From Pelodera strongyloides (taxonomy: Eukaryota; Nematoda; Chromadorea; Rhabditida; Rhabditidae), in contig JAANDG010000162.1 in NCBI GenBank assembly GCA_036852015.1, positions 186,001 to 250,000 on the forward strand: a stretch of DNA of 64,000 nucleotides, in the 5' to 3' direction. Positions 37,231-49,646 of the stretch are shown in pieces (position 1 is the first letter of the stretch; every line of letters begins with the position of its first letter). The notes beneath the pieces were generated by a model. The model worked only from the letters and a program-made list of their open reading frames with translations. It ran no database searches and had not been told where the DNA came from. The position numbers were made by a program, and so were the translations under genes.

Positions 37231-37252
37231 CCTCTAAGATGTATCTTAGAGG
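37231..37252 (+). promoter_or_regulatory. 3' UTR stem-loop of unc-34
   Basis: CCTCTAAGAT GT ATCTTAGAGG is a perfect 10-bp palindromic stem with a minimal loop, 162 bases after the unc-34 stop. If transcribed it would fold into a compact hairpin. Its function is unknown. Confidence 0.4.
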
Positions 37253-38508
37253 CATAACCATAGTTTTAGATAAAAAGTTGAGTGTCATCTCGGGCATATA
37301 GCCAGCATGTTGATTTGCAATTTTTTTTCATTTCTTTTGTACATTTTGAGCGCTCTGCCGAAGAATTCGCTTTTTTTCTTGTTGCAGCGTAAGCGTAAGC
37401 AACTTTCTGAACCTCTATTTGAATACCTGTCCCTTTTTGTTTGATGATCCTTGTATTAATTATATTATGTTCGTGCTCCGTGCTCCCCAACCGACCCGCA
37501 AACTGGTGACTTGATGGTCAACCATTGATCTGTTATTGATTACTTTGAAGTATGTAGTATTGATTTTTCAGTAGCTAGTTGTGTATTATTACAGTTATGT
37601 TCACCGAAAAGTTAATGTTTTACTGTGGCGCTAAACATTGTCATGCTCCGTTATGAGCCCTGTGCGAGCCTCGTAAGTATAACGTGAGCCATAATGTAGC
37701 CGCGTTATGGATGAAACTTGAGCGCCCGCATGCGCTATATACTCTCCGGTTCAATATTTATGCACATATATTATCCTCAGTTTTCAGTTCTTGTTTTATT
37801 TGTTCTCTTGGTTCTTTGCACACAGTATGCAGCAAGCAAATGGTTGTTATCCCATTCCGCACATATTCTACCGTATTTCAGTCAATTTGCTCCAAATATT
37901 GTTGTTCGTGCTCCATTGTTTTTTTTTGTAAGTTTGAGAAGGTTTTTTCCGTAGGTAAAGTGGACTTTATGAATTTGAAATGCGGAAGTACCCTTGTCAG
38001 CTTTTCTTTGCTTTATTAGATTTTAGAGGAGACAGGCATGTATTATTTATTACTTTAATACACTATTGAGCAATAGGGAGGTCTTTTTAAAGTGAGATAC
38101 TGTACGGTACTGTATGTGAGATGGAAATGTTTTGTATGCAAATTTTTGGTCCTTGGAAATTCAAAAAATTTGCATAATTTAACAAAGTTTCAGCTTTGCA
38201 GTACACAGTACTCTTTTTTTGGATAATTTTATGAATATTCCTCAACTTATGTTGCCAGATGTTTTTTAGCCCTTTTCATGTACATTTCAGATAGTAATCT
38301 ATGAAGGCTGGCTCTATTTTATGAGTTTTTTTTCTTACTTTTGATATCAAATATAATACTGCTTTACCTTGTATTTTAATAACATTTTACGCAATCTGTA
38401 CCATTTTCAAAATGAAAGATGCACTCTTTCTTTGTAAGCATTTGTTGTCTATGTGCAGCGAAAATGTGTAAATTTTCGTTGTATTGTTTCTGTAAAACTT
38501 TGTCAGAA

Positions 38509-38514
38509 AATAAA
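38509..38514 (+). terminator. Candidate unc-34 poly(A) signal
   Basis: AATAAA in an AT-rich context about 1.44 kb after the stop. The AATGAA variant at 38411 is an alternative. No canonical signal occurs earlier in the 3' region. Confidence 0.4.
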
Positions 38515-39437
38515 AAATTTGGTGGAATTTTTGCGTGAAGTTGTTATGGTTTCACACGTTTTGATATGAAGTTAGAAGCATTGTATTTTGATAAAACAGA
38601 AAATTTATTTGATTAATGGACCATGGCAACGGAAAACGTGACGTTCACCTAGCGTAAGAAGTTACATGTGGCTTAATTTGCCATTTTGTATGATGCACAC
38701 TTATATACTTTATATAATGTGTCAATAAATTATTATTATTATTAAGAAAGTGCACAATCTGATCGTAGTAAAAAAAATGGTAGACGCCGGTGTGTAACAT
38801 TTGGTGAGGGCCAGGATAGTCAAACGTTCAATTATTCAGAAAGAAGGGTTTATGGTTATATGTTCGGTCTAACAGGAGAATCGCATGCGATTGTAGAATT
38901 AGTCCAGCTGGATTGTAAGATATATAGATACATTAATTTTGAAAACAAGAATAAATGTGAATCGTACTGCCACACACGGTCGACAACCTATTTACCTATA
39001 CCTTGAAACATAAATCAAGAAATTGCCCCGCTTGTCTAGCCTGAAGACCGAACACTGCAAATCTGGAACTCTCGTTTATCTGTAGCCCTCTAGTTCCTAA
39101 TGTGAGCAAACGAAACTTTGAGTGAATACTGTATTGAACTAATTGAACTACCATACTAATAAACTAATAAATAATAAATAGTAAATGGGAAAACACTAAT
39201 AACCTCTAGCCCTCTAGCTACAGGTCACAGGTGAACACACTCGAGAGGTCGATTTATTGGAAAAAAACCTATCGTACCGTAATGGCAAGGTATGCCATAG
39301 TATGAAGCGCATTTTGCTTATTTAAAAGTGTCAAAGCAACATTTCATAAATGACCAATATGCTAATTATTAGAAAAGTGAGAAAAATATATACTTTGTGA
39401 ATTCCTTCATTCATTTCTTCTCCGAAATTCACACTGG

Positions 39438-39868
39438 ATGGGCAAACGGCGCGATCAATTCTGGCTTTTAGTCTGGAAAAATTATAAGATATTCAGAAAG
39501 AATCCGGTGGGTTGGAATTTGAAGCGATATTGATTTTCTGTTCCATGGCCGTTAGCTACTTTTAGAACATATTGTGAACGTGTACGGTGTAAATGCATTG
39601 ACGAAATATGACGTGCAAGTCGAGTAACATCGGCGTGCAAATTGACACTCCATACCCCAATAGCGCGCACACACACCACAGACCGATGGGCGGCGCCAGA
39701 ATATGGCCGCGCCTGGAGGGCCGCGCACGGGCGGCACACTGGGAGAAAATTCAGAAAATCATTCTTTTTTTTGTACTTTAATTCATTTTTTTTCAGGGAT
39801 GGATTATATGCGAGCTTTTGGTACCGTGGATAGCAACAGTAGTTTTCGCCACTCAAATGCATTGGGGG
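39438..39868 (+). CDS. ABCA N-terminus and first membrane helix
   Basis: Exon 39438-39506 starts at ATG and encodes MGKRRDQFWLLVWKNYKIFR followed by KNP, the ABCA N-terminal signature (Leu-x-x-Trp-Lys-Asn followed by a basic stretch). The 72-base exon 39797-39868, after acceptor TTTTTTTTCAG, encodes GWIICELLVPWIATVVF, the first transmembrane helix with the family Glu-x-x-x-Pro. The phase is 0 at both junctions. In another frame this second exon would also be open, but only this frame gives the helix. Confidence 0.9.
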
Positions 39869-42800
39869 GTTGGTTTCTAGACTATCAAATTTGACGCGGA
39901 ATCAGGATAGAATCATCTAAAATAAAATAGGGGTTACCTGAAATGGGCCTGATTGCCGTCCGGTTTTTGAAATACATCGAGTACACTCAGTACACCCACA
40001 TTCGCATGGAACAGATTGTTGGGTATGACTGGCTCTGGACTCTGGTAGACTTCTGGGTACGGCGTGAATAGACTTCTGGTTCTGGGTACGGAGTGCGCAT
40101 AAAAAGTAGAAAAAAAATTTCATCCTACTATATTTGACACGGAGGATTTGACACGAAGGTTACCTGAAATGCACCGGTACCTGTAAACTTGAGTTTGTCC
40201 TCGCGATAAGACGATAAACGGTTTTCCGGCAAGTGTCGGCAATTACAGTGTAAACTCACAATTCATTTGTGCTGTATGTGTGCTGTTTTACATAATAACC
40301 ATTTATGCAGGACGAAAGATATTTCAACCATACAGATCTTGAAATATCATCAACAGGGGATGTGTTCGGAAAGGCAATGCAAGGGCTGGAACGGTTACAG
40401 GGACAAATACCCTGTCCACATGTAAATATACTAGTCAGGTGGGCGACTTTGTTCCTTTTTTTCTTTGAATTCTTTTTGACTACAGAGGCCGTATTCACCA
40501 TGACGGGATTTTTCCTCGAAAAGTTAATGTATGCAATTCTCTGTAAATGGCTTAGGCTTAGGCTTAGGCTTAGGCTTAGGCTTAGGCTTAGGCTTAGGCT
40601 TAGGCTTAGGCTTAGGCTTAGGCTTAGGCTTAGGCTTAGTAAGCGATTAGTTAGTCATTTATTCTGTTACCAGGGCTCATGATATTGCATTCTTCTGGAC
40701 GGGTTTTTTTCCTCGAAAAGGTAATGTATGCAATGTAAAGCAGTATTGTACCTACTTACGGAAATTTTCAAACGATACGCATTTTCTGTGTATCCTATAT
40801 TATATAATTTTTGTTGCTCATCCGAAAACTACATAAGCTACATGGTATATGCGTGTCATATGCAAATTTCCCAAAGTAAGCACACTACTGCTCTTTTAAT
40901 GTTTATTCATGCGAACTTGGTAATTGTTTTAGTTTCGGAAAAAATGTACAAGGACACGAAGAAATATTTGCCTTCTTCAAGAGAAGGAGGGGAGCATTTT
41001 TGAGAACACGAAAAGATCACAATCATACGGGAACCTGGATATTCGGATTTCAGAAAATGTCCTCTGTTGAGGTACTGTAGTTCTCTCTCTCTCTCTTTCT
41101 CTACCCGCTTTTTTCCCTCTATCGCTCTCGAAGTTTCGAAACTGTTTATTTTGTATGCTCTATTGTCTAAAAACTTTATGAAATGTTTGTCGCTGCGGTC
41201 GTAACAAACGTTTTCAAACTCTTCTTCTAAAATGTGGATTGCTTCTGTAACTTGTGAATGTTTAGAAGATGAACAAACTTCTGGTAAATGACAACAGAAC
41301 ACAGCTTACCGACTGTCCGCCGTGAGTTACATTCACAGTATGGTTACTTCAACACTACACATTACGTTAATATATCTTACTTTACGAACAACTAGTTCAT
41401 TGCAACTGCGACAAAATCTCCGAAGGCGCGGCGTATTCGCTTAAAGGGACAGGCCCATCAAAATAAACATATACTTACGATTTCACATTATTTTTTATTA
41501 GCAGCGTTTATTACAATATATACACACTAATGTTTATTCACGTTTACCCTGGGGAACTTTTTAACGACGAGTCCAACTCATAAGGGTACCGTAGTTGCAT
41601 CAATTTAGTCCTAATAGTTCTTTTACTTCGCGTATGTTATAACACAGTTGCAAAATAACGCATGAGAGACCGGGAGAGCAGACAACCAGAGCGATAGACA
41701 ACGAGAGGAAGGGCCAGGCAACGGTATACATTTGCGGATGCGCTCGTCGGAAAAAGTTCCCCGGGGTGAATGTCGATAAATTTGGTTTGCATATATTGTA
41801 ATAAACACTTTTAATAAAAATTAAGACGAAATCGTAAATATAGGTTTACTTTGATGGGCCTCTCCCTTTAAGGCGCGTTCAAGATGGAAAAGAGTTGAAT
41901 TCCGGGAAAGAACCGTTCGAGATGAAAGCGGAAAAGTACCTGGAAAAGCAAAAATACCGTAGTGGAATCGTTGTGGGATTGTATTTTTAACAGCTGCAGG
42001 AGCCAAAAATGACGCACGTTCGAAGTTGACCCCGACGGTTGGGGCCAAATAGCCGAAAAAACATTACGTTTCCGGTGTCCCATCTAGACGCTCCTTTTCC
42101 GGAATTCCAGAGCCTTTTCCCATATCGAACGCGCCGTCGTATGTAGCTTTTGCGCATGATCCCTATGTTCCACGTTCCCAAAATTTGTTGACAACGCTGT
42201 AGTGTTGTGTTTTCAGACACCGTGGCGGTATTTATATAGACAAATTTGACGTGGCAAACTCAATATTCGACTTTACCGTCTTCATGCCGAAGCCCGATAA
42301 TAATGAGGTCTATCGGTTGAAGGACGACTTTCCCAACAATCAACCCTATTCGTGGTCTGTGGTGGGTGCTTTTCTTCTCTTTTAGCTTATTTCAAAGCAA
42401 AATATCGGCCGGTTTTTGAAACGCATCGTGGGAAGCAACTGTATTTTTACGTATTTAATTTACCAACAAAATTCATTGTGCACAAGTTTCTTTACATGGT
42501 GAAAGTATCCCTATTTGCCTTTGTTCAGAACCACGGCACCACTCCGTTGTATTCTGGGAGGGGATACACTGCCTTGCAATGTTTAGCAATCGATGTGTTT
42601 TTTGTAAGTTCTTTACCCTTTTCCAGGCATAGTCACATTGTTGAGATCTTATTATATAAAGGAGTAGTTTGATGGTTTGTATGTCCGCAACGTTTTTCTA
42701 CGTTTCATGCGTTTGGGATAAGTAGGTAAAATGTTTCAAAATCTTCAAACTAGAACGCAGTTGATTTTGCACGGTTCAGCCCATTTTCGTGAGAACTTCG

Positions 42801-45800
42801 AAGTATCGCCCGCGTAGTATTCTGGTATAAATATAACGCCTAAAATGCTAGGAACTAACAATGAGATCTAAAGGCGACTAAAGAGTGAAAGATAAAACTA
42901 AAAGAAAGAGCGAGCTAGAGATGCATGGAAAACCAATAGACCTAAATAGCAAACGTCTATCCCAAAGACCTAAATAGCAACGTAATAGCACGAGCAATAG
43001 TGCACAGTTAGCACCAAAAGAGAGCTAATAGTGTCTAGTTTGGTGTCTATTGGCGTGTGATTTGGTGCTAACTGCGTACTATTGCTCGTGCTAATACGGT
43101 GCTATTTAGGTCTATGTACTAGACCTGGTCTATTCATTTTGTGTGGGTGCGATTTTGGGACGGTGAATGCAAATTGAGAGAACTCGAGAGCTAACACCGG
43201 CCTTATGAGTTGAGGTTCTCTAAATTCTGACCTTGTTTCAGGAAGCCCGCGCCAAGGACAAAAAGAACTATAGCCCATTCGTAGCCTTTATGCATCGATT
43301 GCCTGAGCCGGATCATTATCGTCTGCAAGCAGTGGTACGAGATTGTTTTGTTTCAATGACATTTATTTATAGGGTGTCGCAAAAGATTCAGTTTGTCCAT
43401 TGTCACAAAAGTTGCAAAAGTCAAAAAAGTCCATTTTCAACCAGATAAGTCCATTATCTGGTTGAAACCAGATAACATAAGCGTATGAAATTCATGTTTG
43501 TCAAGTCACATAGCACATGTAAAAGATCAATCCGAAGAAGCTACACTAGGCATTCGAAATGGCTGAACAACGACGTAAGGACGTGCCACGCTCGGGCATT
43601 TTTATTTCTCCACTGAGACCTAGTCGCCATACCATCGGATATGAAAGCTGCCTACTGCGAGCACTCAGTCCTTGAGGCTTGAAGGCGCGAGCTAGGTCTC
43701 CGATCCCGCTCCCTTGTGGAGATGTGACAAGAAATGTACGACGTATACCTGCTAGCAACGGCAATTGTGAAAACCCTAGCGTCATGTGATGCTTCACGCG
43801 CCAAGGTTCTTTCACCCGAGTTGGTTGCAAAAGCACTTGAGATGCAAAGAACGGTGGCCAGACTAGCGTCTGTCTTTCCCAGGCAGAATTGCCCACAACG
43901 AACTAGAATTGATCATAACATAATATAACATAACATTTATTACGAACATAAAATGTCGCACAAGTTTTGTCAAGGCAATACCACATTGAATAACTATGAA
44001 ACGTGAAAATGCAATTCTGACTAAAATAAGTACCAAATAAAACATTGTAGATTTACAGGAATAGGCGAGCGTTACTCTCAATCAGTTGTATAGTTGATGG
44101 ACAAAACAGCGTCTGCGAACATTCCTAGTCACCCGAGGGATTATGATTTTGATACGACCACGTTGAGAGTCCGAGGCTTGGTTCACGCTCCACTCACCAA
44201 GACCTTTTTTGAGCAGCGAATGCGCACGTCCGCACACAACGGGTATTTGTCTGATTTTAGTTTCAAGCGGACCTCTGGGCTGTGCTCATGCTTCTGCCAG
44301 TCGTACTACGCTCGGTCATCGTCATCTCGGATGAGCAGGAATTGGGACATCGGGTAGGTGACATTCTGTCTCTCTGTCTCTATCTCTCTCTCTCTATCTC
44401 TCTCTCCATCCTCTCTCTCTCTCTCCATCCTCTCTCTCTCTATCATTCCTCCCCTTTTCTGTATCAATTTATCATTCTCGCATTATTTTTTATTTATTTT
44501 TTTTTTTGAATAAAACGTTGACGGCTGGCGTGCCGATTTGAGCCCTATGTGGACCAGGTGCAGTGGACACAAATACACAAAAGTTGAAAATCGGGTTCGA
44601 TCCAGGCGCCTACTCCGGTGTGCTGCACCAAAATGTGTCTACCATGATAGGGCACGTTTTCAGTTCGTCGAAACAACGAAATTCAAGAGTTGCGCGCCGC
44701 AACAGTTTGGGGGTGTTTCCCGCAAACGATTATTTTGCGCCCCATTTCTATTCGGCGCGCATTTTGCGCCCCATTCATTCGCGGCGCGCATTTTGTGTTC
44801 CGAAATGGTGCGGCGCGCAACTCACCGGTTGTCAGTGAAAGCTCTGTTCGTATTTTAGGAATTGTTGAAAATCATGGGAATGGACAGTGTTCTTTACTTT
44901 GCCAGCCATTCGTTCTTCATTTTCATCAAGATCTTCGCCGCACTCTTTCCATTCATGCTCGTTTTGATTATTAAGCTCTTCTGGGTTGGTTGATTTTATA
45001 GTTTATGATTGTGAGTGCACCCTTGCCGTGCAAAACTGGGCGTAATTTAGTAATGGGGTTTCCAAATTTAGTAATGGGGTTTCCATGTATTCCAAAAATA
45101 ACTGTGCGTTCCCTTCCAAGTATAGAAAAATTTACCGTATTTTCCCTGAATTGAATACTTGACATGAGAAATTAATACATGGGTCTCGCGAAGTCGGTAA
45201 ATACGGTAAATTTGGCTGGGTACTTGTAAATCCCATAAACAACGTCACAGCGCCGTATTGGTTTGAGAAGTACACAGATGACCTGGAGCGCTATATAGGC
45301 TATAGTTTGAGGATCCCCTGACAGTAATGTTGACCTGTCTTTTAGATAGCATATGGATATGAGCATAAATTAGCACGAAAAAAATCGACCCCACACCATA
45401 AATGCATAATGCAACTGTCCGCGATGCGTTTCAAAAACCGGCCGGTATTTCGCTTTAAAACGAATAAACGGTACATATTGTTTCTTCAGCATGTCAATCC
45501 TATCAACATCTTCATACTGATCTTACTCTACAACATTGATCTGATATTGTTCATCCATATGTGTGCTGTGATTTTCACCTCCGCTAAAGCAGCAATGAAT
45601 GGTACGCAAATTTGTTTTATTTTCTTGTACTTGTGCTATTTTGCAGTATTTATGATCCAATGAAAAGCGGTAAAAATCGGCAAAAGATAACAAATCGCTG
45701 CAACGAAAAAAAAACGGACCAAAAATCCACGCATTGTTTATTGATGCAGTATTCATCAGTGTAATTTGCTAGTTTTTAGTTTTTAGTTAAGTGTAAGTAA

Positions 45801-47565
45801 GTTTTTAGTTCTTAGTGAAGTGTAAGTTTGAGTAAGTTGAGGCTGAAGGTAAAGTTTAACTTTAACTTTTCAGGAACGATCACCGTCTTCTTTGCGACCG
45901 CCATCAATTTCATTACTGTCCGTTATGACGACGTAAAATGGGAAGTGATTGCCTCGGTCAACTTTCAACGTGCATTTCGGATCGGAATTTCAACTGCTGT
46001 CGACTTTGCTAGAAGACGTCTGTGATTTTTTCCTTTCTTTTGAATTTTATGTTTTAATATAAGCTTTCATAAATCAGTTTATCTTTCAAAAAAAACCGTT
46101 AGGTTGATATCTGCGTTGTTTGGCATCACACTCTCAATTGAAGTCCAATATTGAAAAAATTGAAGTTGATTCCGGCCGATGAGGCTTTAGTTTTGGTTTT
46201 ATGCAATGTCCTGAAGCCATCAAAGCCACCATCCTTTATTTTCTAAATTCGTCATGTTTAGTAAGCTGGTAGCCCCGACATTTCCATTCTGGGATCAGAG
46301 GCCGTATTCACCAACCCACAGGGCGCCCTCCCTCGGCACACGAGCGCTCTGAATCTCTTCTGCTCTCGCACTCTCTACACACTCTTTAGCTCCCTGGGGA
46401 GGCCTGGGAGAGCTCCCTGCGTGTTGGTGAATACGACCTCCTCAGCAAACTATTAATAACTTTAGTTGATCGATAATTTCAGGGCGTACTCTGGCCCCGT
46501 GGACAGACACATTCAGCAATATGGGCACGGAAGTAACATTTGGTGTCGCACTCCTCATGTTGATTGCCGATGCGCTACTGATGCTCTTCCTGTTGTTTCT
46601 GTTGGACAGATTGAGACAGAACTTCCACATCGACTACATTTTCTTTTGGAGAGTAAGGAATAGTGCAATTTTCATAGCTTCGTTTTTTTTGTCACTATGC
46701 TCCTTCTCTGGGTCGAGAAAGCGAAAGACCACCACCAGGCGAAGGAATCATCGGCGATCCCTCCTGGCCCTAGCCCGAAGACGTCGAGCAGCTTGTCATC
46801 TGGAACTCGTCGCATGTGCTGTGCTCAGGACCTCTGCGGAACATGTCATGATATGAGCAACCCCTGTATTTGAACTCCCTTGAATAAAGGCGCACGCTCT
46901 TGGAGCGTAAAAGAAAATTGAAAACCTCACATTTACCGACCTAATATGTATAACAGAACACGCATAGCACCGCGACTTATGATTGAGAGTAAGCCACGCC
47001 TATTCCTGTAAATCTACAATGTTTTTATTTGGTGCTTTTATTTTAATCAGATTTGCATTTTCACGTTTCACAGTTATTCATTGTGGTATTGCCTTGACAA
47101 AACTTGTGCGACATTTTATGTTCGTAATAAATGTTATGTCACAGCTGGTGCACTTGTTAGTTCCTTTGCACACAGTAGGTCATGTCTTTGTCGCTCACGC
47201 TTTCTAGTGATGGGTGCGTTGGTCAATAGTAACATATATATATACAAACTTTAATTTATTTGTTACGTGAGGATTTCCAACGGTTCCAAGGTCCACTTTT
47301 AGTACCACTAATATATTTTTAAGCGGAAAAATATCGAAAATATTGGTGATTTGAACTTGGACGTGTTGAATGAAAACCATGAAAAGGATGAGGGGCGGTC
47401 GCAACTTCCAGCCGACATCATCTTGGATAATGTAGTCAAGGTATCAGCTCCTTTTTTTAGCTACCGTAATCTGCAATTTTGGTTGGCGCAAAGAGGGAGG
47501 GAGAGAGGGAGAGAGAGAGAGAGGAGTGAGGGAGTAAGAGAGAGGTGATTAAGAGAAGGGAGAGG

Positions 47566-47612
<47 letters not shown>

Positions 47613-49615
47613 GAGGAAATATTACCATACAATAATCGTTCAATTCTCAGCTTCACCTACTGTTTTAGGTCTACACCAACGGAGCGTATGGAGTCCGAAA
47701 GCTGGATCTAGTCGCCCATAGGAATCAAGTTGGTTTTTAAAATTGTGCACTTTAGAATTTGTACTTAATTGCCAAATACCACGGTCGCAACAACCGGTCC
47801 GCAGAAATGGTGCAGGTTTTTTTTGCAAGGCAATAGCATGCACATAAGTAACTACACTCGCAGCCGCGCAAATTGGACTGCACGCGTAGCCAGTCGCGTA
47901 CCGCGCAGAGGGTTGGTTGGCACATAGCTGCGCAGTTTGAAAACTATGCGAACACACATACGGTGCCTCGGAGAACTCTGGTGCACAACCGCACACCAAA
48001 CATAGTGGGTTGAAGGCTGCCGGGTGCGCGGTGCGTAGCGCAGTTAAGGACCAGAGAATTTTCATAAATCTAAAATTTAGGTGACCGCTCTGCTCGGGCA
48101 CAACGGCGCGGGCAAGTCGACCGCATTCAATATGATCTGTGGGACTAGTCACCCGACGACGGGAACAGTCTATGTAAACGATGAGGAACATGTGGGATAT
48201 TGTCCCCAGAACAATGTACTATATAAGGAGATGAACGTTTATGAACACTTGTGGCTCTTTGTCAACCTGAAGGGGTTAGTTTTGTATTTGTCTTAAATAG
48301 CAGAATGCAAGCCTGCAGGATACAGGAACGCAAAAATGCAAAATGCAGCGTTCTACATAGCAGAGAATACAAATACAGAAAGCCTACACACTATTTTCAA
48401 ATTCGCAATTGGTTATAAATAAAGAGCAAGGGGAGAGAGACTACGCACTATTATACTTACAAGCTTTTCTGATATGCTGAATTGAGATCCACATATACGA
48501 GTAGATACACTAGTAGTTTAGAGTGAAAGAAAACCAAGAAGAGCAAATCAATCAACTTTTGAAAGATGTGAAACTTGGTGAAAGGATGCATACGGTCGGT
48601 TTCTTTTTTTTCATGGGTTTAAAGCGAAATGCCCTTTGGAAAATTTGCATATGATAAGCAAATCCTATGTATCCTATGCTAATTTTGTACGATCGTCCAC
48701 GGCAATCGTACAAAATTAGCATAGGATACATAGGATTTGCTTATCAGCTGCAAATTTTCCAAAGAGGCCAGCATTTCGCCTTAAGGGATGAATGAGGGGC
48801 TCTTCCATAATGAGGTACAAGTTTTGAAGTTTCAAAAGTGGAATGTCGTACCACTCCCATACTCCTAACATACAGGTTGCTCGACGAAATTTTGAATAGA
48901 TACTAAAACTTGCTATTCAATAATCACCAGTTTTTCACCAGTTTTTTTTTCAGTCAGCCGAGTTTCTTTCCGGAGGAGAAAAGCGCAAACTTTGTCTGGC
49001 AATGGCTCTTGCTGGAAGCCCTCGAGTAAGCTCTTTGTGTTATTTTATTAGCTTGAGACGAGTGTGCATAAGTATAAAGAATGCCAGGTTATCTACTATC
49101 ATAAACAAATTCGAAAATTAACTCGGAAAGTTAATTTAACAAGTTGACTTTTTTGACGCGCAAAAATTTTTAAAAATTTAAAACATTTGTTTTACGCTTC
49201 AAGAGCGTGCACCTTTATTCAAGGGAGTTCAAAGTACAATTTCAAGGTTTGCTTATGACATGTTCCGCAGAGGTCCTGAGCAGGAGGCGACGAGTTCCAG
49301 ATGACAAATTGCTCGACGTCTTTGAGCTTAGGCCCTTTCCTCTGCTAGAGTGTGTTCGCAAAATTGCATAAAAATCTTATTTCAGGTTCTGCTACTCGAC
49401 GAACCTACCGCTGGTATGGATGTTAGCGCTCGAGAGGCGGTGAAAAGTCTTCTGGAGACGTACAAGGAAAATAGGTGAGGAGCTTTCCTTTGCTATAGTG
49501 TGTTCACATTCTGGTTTCTATCTAGATTGTACTGTATTTAGTACTAACTCTAGTGACAAAAATACTAGAAGGAGGGATAAGAGAGATGTGAGAAGAGAAG
49601 AGAAGAGAGCGAGAG

Positions 49616-49646
<31 letters not shown>

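Larger units (their letters stand above)
37070..39437 (+). other. unc-34 3' UTR and spacer to the ABCA gene
   Basis: No coding exon is seen. Poly(A) signal candidates are the nematode variant AATGAA at 38411, AATAAA at 38509 and AATAAA at 38724, implying a 3' UTR of 1.4-1.7 kb. A 10-bp perfect stem sits at 37231-37252. The 2.4-kb distance to the next ATG is too long for a typical nematode operon. The promoter of the ABCA gene should lie in the right part; I see no distinct motif. Confidence 0.6.

Noticed and set aside
37070..39437. Operon linking unc-34 and the ABCA gene
   Set aside because: The spacing of about 2.4 kb is far beyond typical nematode operon distances, and no downstream trans-splice signal was seen.
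40551..40682. Leu-Arg repeat open frame
   Set aside because: It is a translation of the TTAGGC telomere tract.
44590..44620. Second tRNA-like GGTTCGATCC
   Set aside because: Only the outermost T-stem pair forms; no cloverleaf.
47640..48191. 183-codon minus-strand frame
   Set aside because: It lies antisense to the ABCA Walker A exon and intron; the real coding strand is shown by Walker A, Q-loop and phase continuity.
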